The notes: a model not told the origin generated them from the sequence alone. DNA of 64,000 nt from Thalassolituus maritimus (GCA_913019975.1 CAJWBH010000009.1:62001-126000), one strand, 5' to 3'. Shown: positions 25,750-35,834, counted from the stretch's first letter. A program made the numbers and translations.

Positions 25750-28548
25750 TTAACGACTTACTGAACGGACAGGCTTGCTATCGCTCTCGTCTTCCATGCT
25801 GTTATCCGCTGGCTCAGATTCTATGAGGTCAGGCTCTTCGGGGTCAGCTGATGGATTAGCACGCAGAATCCCGAGTCCGCCGTCATCACTGACATCAATG
25901 CCGCTGACCAGGCTGACAACAAAGTCGATGTCGGTTACGTCACCGTTAACCTCGACGACTTCTTCAGTCACTGAGTCAGGATAGCCGCCGCAGGTTTCCC
26001 CGTTCTGGCAGATGAAAAGATCAACGTCGATATCTGAACCTGCGACAATCCGATAGCTGCCGGTAGGCACATCCGTGACCGCGTAGCTGCCATTTGGATT
26101 TACGAGGGTCTCTGCAACGATTTCGGCGGTTTCAGAATCCTCCAGCAGTACATACTGAGGCGCTGAATCTGTCATGGTGATGATGTCACCGACCCGCATA
26201 GTTACTGTCACATCGAGACTGTTGCCAGTATCTGGTGTAAAGCGGACCAGACCTTCGTACATGCCATCTACAAGGTCGGCGCGATCGACAGTCACTACGT
26301 ATTCGCCAAAGCCATTACTGTCGACATCACTCGGGCTGATCGTGAGCCAGTCTTCGCTGACGTCTGTCGTGATGACGGGGTCATCAGCTTCATCATTAAC
26401 GTTGTTCAGGGTAAGGGTCAGTGAAGAGCCTGAACCGAACTGAAGCTCGTCGGGGTCGCTCTCCAGTACAGGAACCTGGGGAACACTGCCGCCGCCGGCG
26501 AGGTTGTTTGCTTCCTGAACCGCCTTTAGCGCGTTGATAAGACCGTGTCCGAACTCATTATCACGACCGGCAGCGCCGATGTCGTCGGTAATCCGACCGC
26601 TACTCAGCAAGGAATCTACTTCGCCCGGAGTCAGTGTTGGGTCGACCGCTTTCATCAGCGCAAGAACACCGGCGACGTGCGGTGTCGCCATCGATGTGCC
26701 TTGCTGAAGCGTATAAGCACTTTGTCGAGTGCCTGCGGAGTCATCCACCGAGGTACTTAGTACACCGTCCGCTTGCCCATCAGAGTTTGTGTCGTTACGT
26801 AGGTCTCCGCCCGGAGCAGCAACGTCTATCTTGCTGCCAAAGTTTGAGTAGTAGGCCAGGCTGTCATCAGGGGCGGTAGCACTGACAGAAATCACACCAT
26901 CGTATGACGCTGGGTAGAAAAGTTCATCGGTGGAGCTGTTTCCTGCTGCGGCGACGATAATAACGCCGGCATTCCGGGCTGCGGTAAATGCATCCTGTTC
27001 CGCCGAGCTGCGGAAGCTCGAGCCAAGGCTGAGGTTTATGATGTCCGCCCGGGATGATGGCAGGGTTCCACTGTCATTACTCAGACGTGCAGCATAGCGA
27101 ACCGCCTGAAGTACGTCGTATGTTGAGCCTTCACCGTTAAGGCCAAGCACCCTGAGAGGCATAACCCGGGTATCCCAGCCAGCTCCTGCGGTCCCTTGTT
27201 GGTTATTGGTGGCTGCCGCAATTGTTCCGGTGACGTGAGTGCCATGCCACGAGCTGGCTCCGCGTTGGTTGCTGTCGCCTGGATCATCAGGGTTCGAATC
27301 AATGCCATCACCATCGCGGCTTACCGAGGAGTCGCTGATGAAGTCGTAGCCCGATACCAGCTTACCGGCCAGATCCTCATGGTTGAGGAATACCCCGCTA
27401 TCAATCACGGCAACAGTCACAGAAGAAGAGCCTGTGGAAAGGTCCCAAGCTTGCGGAAGACGTATATCCGCGTAGTGAAACTGTAGGCGATACAAGCCAT
27501 CATCCGGTGTGGCTGTGGCATAACGGATGTAGTTAGGTTCGGCGTACTCAACGTCATCGCGCTGATTCAGTGCCTTAATAGCTGAGAGAGTGTCGCGGCC
27601 AGCGTTAAAAGCACTCAGATCCTGACCAGTACTGGCCGATAGGCGCTCAACCGATGCCGGTTTCCTAAGGTTGAGTTTGACCGGGCGATCGGTCGCAGTG
27701 CTCATCGCTTGTGCACGATGGTCCCGCACATTGAAGGCAGTAATAGCGGAGGTATCCGCAGTGTCTTTCCATTGCACGATGGCCTCACCCGGCTTGAACG
27801 ATGGCCGGGCAGGTTGTGACTCAGATGCGGTTGGCAACAGGCTATTACTTGCCGGGAGGATCTGTAAAACATACTTAGAGATACCACTGTAGGCGAACAC
27901 CTCAAGAATGTAGTCACCATCGGCCGGCACTGAAAATTCTTCGCGGTTGGTCTCTGACTGTGAACTGCGGATGGGGTCGCCGCCGGTATTCAGATACAGA
28001 TACATGTCCAGATCACCCGCGTATGCGCTATCCGGATTGTTATTGCCGTAGTAGTCAACGACGTTCATTACGATTCGCTGTCCGCCCTGAAGTGAGACTG
28101 CATAGTAGTCACTTTCATCCGCTACGTTAGCGAAACGTTCAAACTCTGCATCGCCGGTCGCTGTGGCGTTGGTTGGCGTGTTCGAAGCAAAGCCTTGCAC
28201 TGTGACCACGTTTGGCAGGGGCTGGCCATTGAACGGATCGTCGTTGGTCAGGGAGCCGCTATAAACGTCATTGATGTCGTAATCGATGACTGTCTGCCCG
28301 GCGGTGAATAGAGTACCACTGACCGTGTGTCCGGAATTTGAGTCTCCGTCTGAACAGCCAGCCAGCATGGCTGTGCTCAGCAGGGCAGCCGCGAAACTGG
28401 CTACTGTCGAAGTAGCATTACGAGTGTTACATTCATCATCGATTAAAATGTCAGGAGTCATGGTTTCATCTTCTTCGCTACTGGTGGCGCCTCCACGTCC
28501 TGCTAAGACCAGGCTCAGCGCAATACATATGGGAGAGAGCCGGTTCAC
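25750..28548 (-). CDS. Subtilisin-family (S8) serine protease, lipoprotein-like, with PPC domain
   Basis: A 932-residue exported protease. The catalytic triad is visible: Asp383 (VAVIDSG), His435 (SWHGTHVTG) and Ser619 (GTSMATPHVAG). Before it lie a pre-peptidase C-terminal-like beta domain (about 130-225) and a fervidolysin-like propeptide segment (PGEAIVQWK, about 265). After it are beta-rich domains of about 100 residues each and an acidic tail. The N-terminus is odd. From the GTG at 28548, with AAGGAA upstream, the first signal ends LVLAGRGG, where a lipobox would have Cys. A second hydrophobic segment ends in a proper lipobox, MLAGC. The alternative start ATG at 28461 would use only the second. 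Confidence 0.88.
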   Translation of the reverse strand: MNRLSPICIALSLVLAGRGGATSSEEDETMTPDILIDDECNTRNATSTVASFAAALLSTAMLAGCSDGDSNSGHTVSGTLFTAGQTVIDYDINDVYSGSLTNDDPFNGQPLPNVVTVQGFASNTPTNATATGDAEFERFANVADESDYYAVSLQGGQRIVMNVVDYYGNNNPDSAYAGDLDMYLYLNTGGDPIRSSQSETNREEFSVPADGDYILEVFAYSGISKYVLQILPASNSLLPTASESQPARPSFKPGEAIVQWKDTADTSAITAFNVRDHRAQAMSTATDRPVKLNLRKPASVERLSASTGQDLSAFNAGRDTLSAIKALNQRDDVEYAEPNYIRYATATPDDGLYRLQFHYADIRLPQAWDLSTGSSSVTVAVIDSGVFLNHEDLAGKLVSGYDFISDSSVSRDGDGIDSNPDDPGDSNQRGASSWHGTHVTGTIAAATNNQQGTAGAGWDTRVMPLRVLGLNGEGSTYDVLQAVRYAARLSNDSGTLPSSRADIINLSLGSSFRSSAEQDAFTAARNAGVIIVAAAGNSSTDELFYPASYDGVISVSATAPDDSLAYYSNFGSKIDVAAPGGDLRNDTNSDGQADGVLSTSVDDSAGTRQSAYTLQQGTSMATPHVAGVLALMKAVDPTLTPGEVDSLLSSGRITDDIGAAGRDNEFGHGLINALKAVQEANNLAGGGSVPQVPVLESDPDELQFGSGSSLTLTLNNVNDEADDPVITTDVSEDWLTISPSDVDSNGFGEYVVTVDRADLVDGMYEGLVRFTPDTGNSLDVTVTMRVGDIITMTDSAPQYVLLEDSETAEIVAETLVNPNGSYAVTDVPTGSYRIVAGSDIDVDLFICQNGETCGGYPDSVTEEVVEVNGDVTDIDFVVSLVSGIDVSDDGGLGILRANPSADPEEPDLIESEPADNSMEDESDSKPVRSVSR

Positions 28549-28742
28549 AATACGTTCCTTTCAAACTGCATTCTGTTGTCCATTTCCCGCTCATTCGCTC
28601 GGCTATAAAATCCAGATACGACCTGGCCGGGATTTCAGATGCAAAGGATACGTGACTGGCAGTTATGGTGTCAGTCTTTCTTCGTATGGTCGTCACTCAG
28701 GCACTTCTATAGTCTAGCTGGATACAGCGGCAAGGAGGCCCG

Positions 28743-30257
28743 ATGTCACTTTCTACAGTTTATACCCGTGCTCAAGTTGGCATAGAGTCGCCATTGGTTC
28801 AGGTTGAGGTGCACTTGTCTGGCGGTTTGCCTTCTTTAAGTCTGGTCGGTTTGCCTGAGACGGCGGTTAAAGAATCCAAGGATCGCGTGCGCAGTGCGAT
28901 TCTGAACAGTCACTACGAATTTCCGGCTAAGCGCATCACTATCAACCTCGCGCCTGCTGATCTGCCAAAAGAGGGAGGGCGCTATGATCTGGCGATTGCG
29001 TTGGGCATTCTTGCGTCTTCAGATCAGGTACCGAAAGATAAGCTTGCCGATTATGAATTCGTTGGCGAACTGACCTTGTCTGGCGAGCTGCGCCCGGTGA
29101 CGGGTATTCTCCCAACAGCGTTACGTGCGGCGCATGCGGGTAAGACGCTGATCGTGCCCGCTGGTAATGCCGGTGAGGCAGCCCTCTGTCATGAGGCCAG
29201 AATTCTACAGGCGCGTTCCTTATCCGAAGTCTGTAGCTGGTTGCACAATAATGAATCCCTGCCGGAAGTCAGCCCTGAGGATGCACCGGTTCGTACCTCC
29301 CGTCTGACGAATGATCTTTCTGAGGTAAAAGGCCAGGTCGGTGCTCGGCGAGCGCTTGAGATAGCCGCAGCTGGGCAGCATAACTTACTTTTTATCGGGC
29401 CTCCGGGGACTGGTAAAACCATGCTGGCGTCGCGTTTGCCCGGAATTCTGCCGCCGATGAGCAATGACGAGGCCTTGGTCGCTGCGTCTGTCGCTTCCAT
29501 CAGTCACCACAGCGGCGACTGGCAAAGCCGTTGGGGGCAGAGGCCCTTCCGGGCACCTCACCATACTTCCTCGGGTGTTGCTCTTGTTGGCGGTGGCGGT
29601 AACCCCAAGCCCGGTGAGATATCTTTAGCGCACGGTGGGGTTTTGTTTCTGGACGAGTTGCCGGAGTACAGCCGCAAGGTGCTCGATGTTCTGCGGGAAC
29701 CTCTGGAGAGTGGCGAAATCGTCATCAGCCGTGCCAACCGCTCTGTCACTTACCCGGCTAGTTTCCAGTTAATTGCTGCGATGAACCCGTGTCCGTGTGG
29801 TTACTATGGCGATCCTTCCGGGCGCTGCCAGTGTACACCGGATCAGATCCGTCGTTATCAGGGGCAGACATCGGGGCCCTTGCTGGATCGGATTGATCTT
29901 CATGTTGACGTGCCTCCAGTATCACCAGCGCTGCTGCAGCAGGCGCCACCCTCAGAACCGAGTACGGCCGTCCGTGATCGCGTGATCGCCGCGCGTGATC
30001 GCCAGATGCGCAGGCAGGGCTGCGCGAATGCCTGCCTGTCGGGGCAACAGCGGGATGATGTGTGCCGGTTGCTTGAGAGTGATCAGGCATGGCTTCTGGA
30101 CACGATCGCACGTCTGAATTTGTCTGCGCGCTCGTATCATCGTTTGTTGACCGTTGCGCGCACGCTCGCAGATCTGAATGACGCGGACAGCATTCAGCGC
30201 CAACACTTAATGGAAGCGATTGGTTTTCGGGCTCTTGACCGTTATCGGATGGCCTGA
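28743..30257 (+). CDS. comM: YifB/ComM-family Mg-chelatase-like ATPase
   Basis: A hexameric AAA+ helicase; ComM promotes branch migration during natural transformation in Vibrio and Haemophilus. The 504-residue protein has the ChlI-like N-terminal domain (VEVHLSGGLPSLSLVGLP), Walker A (GPPGTGKTM, about 219), Walker B (VLFLDELPEYSR) and the zinc-like cysteine cluster (MNPCPCGYYGDPSGRCQC). The ATG at 28743 is preceded by AAGGAGG. Presence hints at, but does not prove, competence. Confidence 0.93.
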   Translation: MSLSTVYTRAQVGIESPLVQVEVHLSGGLPSLSLVGLPETAVKESKDRVRSAILNSHYEFPAKRITINLAPADLPKEGGRYDLAIALGILASSDQVPKDKLADYEFVGELTLSGELRPVTGILPTALRAAHAGKTLIVPAGNAGEAALCHEARILQARSLSEVCSWLHNNESLPEVSPEDAPVRTSRLTNDLSEVKGQVGARRALEIAAAGQHNLLFIGPPGTGKTMLASRLPGILPPMSNDEALVAASVASISHHSGDWQSRWGQRPFRAPHHTSSGVALVGGGGNPKPGEISLAHGGVLFLDELPEYSRKVLDVLREPLESGEIVISRANRSVTYPASFQLIAAMNPCPCGYYGDPSGRCQCTPDQIRRYQGQTSGPLLDRIDLHVDVPPVSPALLQQAPPSEPSTAVRDRVIAARDRQMRRQGCANACLSGQQRDDVCRLLESDQAWLLDTIARLNLSARSYHRLLTVARTLADLNDADSIQRQHLMEAIGFRALDRYRMA

Positions 30258-30314
30258 CCCGGCGAGTTTGGTATAGTGCTCAGGTTGAAGAATAATAATT
30301 ATCCGGAGAAACCT

Positions 30315-31643
30315 ATGAGCCTGCTCAAAAAACTGACGATTGCCGCCAGCATTGCTGGTCTCGCTGCCTGTGGTGCAGACGACGACAGCGATGCCTACGT
30401 GCGTATTTTACATGCTTCACCTGATGCTCAGGCTGTGGATGTATACGTTAACGGCGAACTGCAGCTTAGTGATGTAGCTTTTCAGGATGGTACGGGTTAT
30501 CTCAAATTGTCTGATGGCAATGCCAATATCGAACTGCGCCTTGCTGGTACAGATACCGTTGCTGCGTCTTATGCTGCGAGCCTGAACTCGAATGCATACT
30601 ATGCCGCGATTGCCGTAAACCAGGCGAGTGACCTTGAGATTACGGTACTTGATGAAACTGACGTCGTCACTGACGGTGATATTGACTTGCGTGTACTTCA
30701 CGCGGCACCAGCAGCCTCGTCAACAGACGTCGATGTGTTTGTATCAGAGCCCGATGCTGAGCTGGGGGAGACGCCTCAGGTGAATGCGTTGTCTTACCTG
30801 AGTAACCAGTTGCTCGAGGGTGTTGAAGATGGTTCTTATCAGGTGCGACTGACAGCGGATGGATCAACGGACGTTATATACGACTCAGGCTCGTTGAGCG
30901 TCAGTGATGATGCGATTGTTGTCGCTGTGAACAGTGATAAAGGCCGCTCCCCCGTTTCTTTGCTGGTTTGGGCCGGTCCTGCTGCGACTGCTATTCAAGA
31001 CAACACGGCTGAGCTGCGTATCGTACACGCTATCGATACCCAGGATATTGATGTGTATATCGAAGGGGAGCTGTACGCTCCGTTGGAAGATATGAGTTAC
31101 ACCCAGGATTCAGGCTATGTTGTGTTTCCTGCGGGTTCACTGCCTATCAGCATTACTGCAGCTGATGCAGCTCTGGAAGATGCCCCATCTGGCTTATCAA
31201 CCTCGCTTGAGCTTGAAAGAGGGGAGTCTTACACGCTGGTTGCGAGTGGCAGCAATGATGACTTCGCAAGCGCGATACGTATCTTCCTGACCGATCAGCG
31301 TGAGGCATCACAGGCGGGTTCCGCAGATATTCGCTTGATAAATGCATCCGTCGCTACAGATGTGAATTCGGCAGATGTTTATATCTATGAGTCTGCTGAT
31401 AGTAGCCAGGAAGCATACGAAACCACTGGGATGAGTCAGGGCGATGACACTGACTATATCACTCTTGCTCCTGATACATACGACATTCACGTCGTCAATT
31501 CAGGTGCTACCAAAGCTGGGCCCGCGGTTGTCCCTGGGCTGACCAATCAGACGGTAGCTGAGGGAGATGTCGATTCAATCGTTATAATCGGTAAGACGAC
31601 CCCGGTTGCGCTTAATTTATCATCTGACAAGCGCGCGGACTGA
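30315..31643 (+). CDS. DUF4397 repeat lipoprotein
   Basis: A 442-residue lipoprotein (LLKKLTIAASIAGLAAC, lipobox LAAC). The body contains four related beta-rich repeats, each opening like RILHASPDAQAVDVYVNGE (also LRVLHAAPAASSTDV, LRIVHAIDTQDIDV, IRLINASVATDVNS), the DUF4397 pattern. The start at 30315 has GGAGAAA upstream; an in-frame ATG at 30276 lacks one. Function unknown; probably exposed on the outer membrane. It ends at a strong terminator. Confidence 0.85.
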   Translation: MSLLKKLTIAASIAGLAACGADDDSDAYVRILHASPDAQAVDVYVNGELQLSDVAFQDGTGYLKLSDGNANIELRLAGTDTVAASYAASLNSNAYYAAIAVNQASDLEITVLDETDVVTDGDIDLRVLHAAPAASSTDVDVFVSEPDAELGETPQVNALSYLSNQLLEGVEDGSYQVRLTADGSTDVIYDSGSLSVSDDAIVVAVNSDKGRSPVSLLVWAGPAATAIQDNTAELRIVHAIDTQDIDVYIEGELYAPLEDMSYTQDSGYVVFPAGSLPISITAADAALEDAPSGLSTSLELERGESYTLVASGSNDDFASAIRIFLTDQREASQAGSADIRLINASVATDVNSADVYIYESADSSQEAYETTGMSQGDDTDYITLAPDTYDIHVVNSGATKAGPAVVPGLTNQTVAEGDVDSIVIIGKTTPVALNLSSDKRAD

Positions 31644-31660
31644 TTGCTTTTACAAAACAA

Positions 31661-31686
31661 AAACGGGGCTTCAGCCCCGTTTTTTT
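31661..31686 (+). terminator. Intrinsic terminator of the DUF4397 gene
   Basis: AAAACGGGGCT-TCA-GCCCCGT followed by seven T. Confidence 0.92.
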
Positions 31687-31775
31687 GCGCCATGTTTCCC
31701 CCAAAGGTGTCTTCTTGCGAAACCCCGGTGACGTGCCAGACTGATAAAACAGACTGAGCAATTGCGGAGACCTGA

Positions 31776-31931
31776 ATGAATAAACAACTGATCATATTTC
31801 TGTTAGTTATCGGTGCTTTTGTTGGCGCTATGTCTTATTACCATGTCAGCACGCCGAGTCCTTTTGATGGAGAGGCGTTCTTTGGCCCGAAAGAGACTCC
31901 AGCACCGCCACCTGAAACGCCTCAGGAGTAA
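31776..31931 (+). CDS. Small single-pass membrane protein (51 residues)
   Basis: A short frame below most annotation cut-offs. The sequence begins MNKQLIIFLLVIGAFVGAM, a membrane helix, then a polar, Pro/Glu-rich tail (KETPAPPPETPQE). The ATG at 31776 has GCGGAGA upstream at good spacing, and the frame uses normal codons throughout. It is between a terminator and a convergent EAL gene and so has its own promoter. Function unknown; it could anchor or regulate a larger membrane protein. Confidence 0.6.
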   Translation: MNKQLIIFLLVIGAFVGAMSYYHVSTPSPFDGEAFFGPKETPAPPPETPQE

Positions 31932-31965
31932 ACAGATTGCAACGGAGTCGGGCTGGTAGGGAATG

Positions 31966-33588
31966 CTAAAAAAGGCTCTGCTGCCCGGAAGCGTAATCGA
32001 CAAGAACAGACTCCTGAACGCAGGCGCGCTCAATCAGTTTGTCGACTGACATGGGCTGAGCGTAAAAGTAGCCCTGCACACGATCACAGCCCAGTGAATG
32101 GATCACTTCAAGGCAGCTCTGGTCTTCAATCCCTTCTGCCGTTGTTTCCAGTTTCAGGCGTTTAGAAAGATCCAGCATGGTTGCGACTATATGCCGTTGC
32201 GCTGAGTTTTCGTCGTCGTGGTTCAGTGGCGTCACAAATGCCCGGTCAAGTTTGATGCCGGTAATTGGCAGGTCGCTGAGGTGAGAAAGCGACGAGAAGC
32301 CAGTACCAAAATCGTCTAGAACAATGCGGACTCCTGCCAGCTTTAAGCGGTTCAGGTTATTCAAAGATACGCTGGCGTCCAGCATCATCGCGGTTTCGGT
32401 GAGCTCCAGTTCGAGGCTGGCAGCGGGGACACCGGTTTCATCCAACAGGTCAAGAACCTTGTCGGCATAATCAGGGTCAGCTACCTCGGGAAAAGAAACA
32501 TTCACCGCCATCCGGATATTGATGCCACGGTCGTTGAGTATATGCCAGACGCGCAGGGTTTCACGCAGGGCCCAGCTTCCCAGGGTGCGGATCAAGCCGG
32601 CCATTTCGGCATCCCGTATAAATGCCGTAGGCGGCACCATACCCAGCTCTGGATGTAGCCAGCGTAGCAGGGCTTCTGCGCCAACAATCGTCGCTGTGTG
32701 ACTATCAAATTGTGGCTGGAATTCGAGGTAAAATTCTTTATTTCGCAGAGCGCGTATCAGGTCTTTAACGACCACAGATTCGTCCGCTGTCAGCGAGCGC
32801 CCCCCGATTCTGCTGCACATCATGCGGCTGCGCTCAATCTCGCGAACACAGTGCTGCAACGCTTCTCCCAGTTCATCGTATGAGTGAAGTGGTACCGGGG
32901 TACTCAAAAAAGCCGTCCACAGAAAGCTTGTATCATCATCGTGAGAGCGGACCCACTTTTCTGAAAGATGCTTTTTATTCTGGCTGACAATCACAAACTG
33001 ATCGTCCAGGAGCTTCCCTATTAGTGCATCGGCGGGAGCGCTTGCCCGCAGTTGATGTTCAAACGATTGCTGGGTGTCAAAGCGGATTTCAGCGCTATCG
33101 CCGGAGGCAGCAGGCCGCCAGCGACAGCTCACGAGCTGCAGCATCAGGTCAGAATTGCGTTCCAGAAGGCTGCGACACTGCAGCATCCAGTTCTGGCGCG
33201 CCAGTAATGGACGGAGCTGACCAGCAACGCAGGCTCTGAGCTCAGTCAATCCGTGTTTGAGTGCGTGAGGTGTGAGGTGATCTGCGTCGATCCAGACGCA
33301 GGCATCAGGGTAGAAGGCCCGTTCGTCTGCGAATCCGATCAGTAGCGTCGGCACCTGAAGAGTCACCTCCTGAACCCGATCGCGTTGCTCCGGATCACCA
33401 TGGGGCACGGTAATCACGACCATATGACCGTCCGGGATGGGAATAAACGCATCCAGCATGCCTGTACGAATCACGTTTTTCTGCTGCGCTGACTCCTGAC
33501 ACAGCCAGTCTGTCAGAAAATCAGGCATTGGGCTGTCAGTGCCCAGCGCCAGCAGCATCGGTTGCTCGGTGTCCATTCTCTGGCTCAT
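31966..33588 (-). CDS. EAL-domain cyclic-di-GMP phosphodiesterase with degenerate GGDEF
   Basis: A predicted c-di-GMP phosphodiesterase of 540 residues. The C-terminal EAL domain is intact: FYLEFQPQF, EALLRW (Glu305), ELTETAM, LDDFGTGFSSLS and TTAEGIED. In front is a region with the outline of a GGDEF domain, in which the signature reads LDDQF (194-198) and cannot be catalytic. The first 150 residues are unassigned. The start at 33588 (MSQRMDTEQP) follows CAGGA; the frame is open 33 codons further upstream. It is convergent with a small membrane protein and divergent from rep. Confidence 0.85.
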   Translation of the reverse strand: MSQRMDTEQPMLLALGTDSPMPDFLTDWLCQESAQQKNVIRTGMLDAFIPIPDGHMVVITVPHGDPEQRDRVQEVTLQVPTLLIGFADERAFYPDACVWIDADHLTPHALKHGLTELRACVAGQLRPLLARQNWMLQCRSLLERNSDLMLQLVSCRWRPAASGDSAEIRFDTQQSFEHQLRASAPADALIGKLLDDQFVIVSQNKKHLSEKWVRSHDDDTSFLWTAFLSTPVPLHSYDELGEALQHCVREIERSRMMCSRIGGRSLTADESVVVKDLIRALRNKEFYLEFQPQFDSHTATIVGAEALLRWLHPELGMVPPTAFIRDAEMAGLIRTLGSWALRETLRVWHILNDRGINIRMAVNVSFPEVADPDYADKVLDLLDETGVPAASLELELTETAMMLDASVSLNNLNRLKLAGVRIVLDDFGTGFSSLSHLSDLPITGIKLDRAFVTPLNHDDENSAQRHIVATMLDLSKRLKLETTAEGIEDQSCLEVIHSLGCDRVQGYFYAQPMSVDKLIERACVQESVLVDYASGQQSLF

Positions 33589-33752
33589 CCTGAAACGGTG
33601 TACCCCAAAATTAATCCGCTCTATGACATATAGAAGAGAGAGCAGGGCTTCGCGAATGAATGGCCGGAAATGTGCCTCGATTGGCACGTTATTTTCACCC
33701 CTGACTTTGTTTCTTCCCTTGTCGGCAGTGGTGTCTCCTTTGCGGTAAATAC

Positions 33753-33761
33753 TGGTAGAAT
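33753..33761 (+). promoter_or_regulatory. Extended -10 promoter of rep
   Basis: TGGTAGAAT (TG-n-TAGAAT) 20 bases before the rep ATG. No good -35 box is seen, which fits an extended -10 promoter. Confidence 0.4.
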
Positions 33762-33781
33762 CAGCGGCCTGTTTCAGAGGT

Positions 33782-35806
33782 ATGTCCGTGGTCGATTTAA
33801 GTCAGCTCAATCCCCGTCAACGAGAAGCCGCCAAGTACATTGATGGCCCCTTGCTGGTGCTCGCGGGTGCGGGTTCGGGCAAGACCAGTGTGATCACCCG
33901 TAAGATCGCTTATCTGATCGACGCCTGTGGCATCAAATCGCACCATATTGCGGCGGTAACCTTTACCAATAAAGCCGCGAAAGAGATGAAAGAGCGGGTA
34001 ATGCAGCTTACCGGCCGCGGTGGTGCTCGTGGGCTTACCGTCTCGACTTTCCATAACCTCGGGCTGGGTATTATCCGTCAGGAACTGGCTACCACAGGTT
34101 ATAAATCAGGTTTTTCTATCCTCGATCAGGATGACTGCAAAGGTATTCTTCGCGACGTGATGCACCGGGAGCACGGTGATGACGGCGATATGCTGGACAT
34201 GGTTCAGAACGAAATATCCAACCTGAAGAATGACCTGATCACGCCTGAGCAGGCAATTAATAAGGCCGCCAGCCCGCAGGAAGTATTGGTCGCTCAGACC
34301 TACAGCGTTTATCAGCGTATGTTGAAAGCATACAACGCTGTCGACTTCGATGACCTCATTATGGTGCCAACCATCTTATTCAGGGATAACCCAGAGGTTC
34401 TGACCCGCTGGCAGAAAAGGATCCGTTATCTGCTGGTGGATGAATATCAGGATACCAACACCTCGCAGTACGAGCTGGTTAAGCTGCTGGTGGGTCACCG
34501 CAATGGCCTGACGGTGGTAGGCGATGATGACCAGTCGATTTATGCCTGGCGCGGTGCGCGGCCGGAGAACCTGTCGTTACTGAAAAAAGATTTCCCGTCA
34601 CTGAAGCTGATCAAGCTTGAACAGAACTACCGCTCTACGGGCCTCATTCTGAACGCGGCGAACATTGTTATTGATAATAACCCTCACGAATTCGAGAAGA
34701 AGCTCTGGTCTGATCAAGGGTATGGCGATCCGATCAAAATTCTTAAGTGCAAGAATGACGAGGTTGAGTCAGAGCGTATCGCTACCGAAATTGTCGAGCG
34801 ACGCCTGCGCTACGGCGGCACCTATCGTGATTTTGCCGTGCTGTACCGTGGTAATCATCAATCGCGCATGATTGAGATGAAGCTACAGGCTTATCAGGTG
34901 CCGTATAAGTTGAGCGGCGGTCAGTCATTTTTCGGGCGTAATGAAATCAAAGACATCATGGCGTATTTACGCCTGCTGATTAACCCGACAGACGATGCTG
35001 CATTTTTACGTGTAGTGAATACACCGCGCCGTGAAATCGGGCCCAGCACGATCGAGAAACTCAGCGAATATGCAGCGATGCGCAATATCAGCATGATTGC
35101 CGCAACGACCGAAATGGGGCTGGAGCAGGTACTGATGCCAAAGGCTCTGGATCGCCTGCGTCGTTTTGGTCACTGGCTGGAGCGTATCACCCGCAATGCC
35201 TACACAGATGATCCTGTTGCTGCCATCAAAGAAATGATCGACGACATCGATTACGAAGGCTATCTGCACCAGAACTCCGGAACGCCTCACCAAGCTGAGC
35301 GACGTATGAAGAACGTTTACTTCCTGGTTGATCAGATTCAGAAAATGATCGACAAGGCGGATGAGCTGGGCGACGAGTGCACCATTGAAGATGCGGTCGG
35401 TAAGCTCATTCTGCGCGACATGCTGGAGCAGCAGAGCGAAGAGGACGAGAACGATCAGGTGCAACTGATGACACTGCACGCTTCGAAAGGTCTGGAGTTC
35501 CCGCATGTCTATATCATGGGCATGGAAGAAGAGCTTATGCCACACCGTAACAGCATCGAAGCAGACACGATTGAAGAAGAACGTCGCCTGATGTACGTGG
35601 GTATTACACGCGCTAAGCGCACTTTGACGCTGACCTATGCCGGTAAGCGCAGACAGTACGGCGAAGCCACGGATACCACACATTCCCGTTTCCTGGATGA
35701 GCTTCCGCCTGATGATATCGAATGGGAAGGCAAGTCAGAAACCTCTCCGGAAGAATCCAAAAAACGAGGGCAGGATACACTCGATAGCCTGATGAATCTG
35801 TTCTGA
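33782..35806 (+). CDS. rep: ATP-dependent DNA helicase Rep
   Basis: 3'-5' superfamily I helicase that clears proteins ahead of the replication fork. The 674-residue protein has N-terminal LNPRQREAAKYIDGPLLVLA, Walker A GAGSGKTSV, FTNKAAKEMKER, DEYQDTN, VGDDDQSIYAWRGA, the TLHASKGLEFPHV motif V, and YVGITRAKRTL motif VI. Length and order match Rep rather than UvrD or PcrA (about 720-730 residues). Start ATG at 33782 with AGAGG just upstream. Confidence 0.95.
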   Translation: MSVVDLSQLNPRQREAAKYIDGPLLVLAGAGSGKTSVITRKIAYLIDACGIKSHHIAAVTFTNKAAKEMKERVMQLTGRGGARGLTVSTFHNLGLGIIRQELATTGYKSGFSILDQDDCKGILRDVMHREHGDDGDMLDMVQNEISNLKNDLITPEQAINKAASPQEVLVAQTYSVYQRMLKAYNAVDFDDLIMVPTILFRDNPEVLTRWQKRIRYLLVDEYQDTNTSQYELVKLLVGHRNGLTVVGDDDQSIYAWRGARPENLSLLKKDFPSLKLIKLEQNYRSTGLILNAANIVIDNNPHEFEKKLWSDQGYGDPIKILKCKNDEVESERIATEIVERRLRYGGTYRDFAVLYRGNHQSRMIEMKLQAYQVPYKLSGGQSFFGRNEIKDIMAYLRLLINPTDDAAFLRVVNTPRREIGPSTIEKLSEYAAMRNISMIAATTEMGLEQVLMPKALDRLRRFGHWLERITRNAYTDDPVAAIKEMIDDIDYEGYLHQNSGTPHQAERRMKNVYFLVDQIQKMIDKADELGDECTIEDAVGKLILRDMLEQQSEEDENDQVQLMTLHASKGLEFPHVYIMGMEEELMPHRNSIEADTIEEERRLMYVGITRAKRTLTLTYAGKRRQYGEATDTTHSRFLDELPPDDIEWEGKSETSPEESKKRGQDTLDSLMNLF

Positions 35807-35834
35807 TACGAACTTTCCCCTTCTAAAACTAAAA

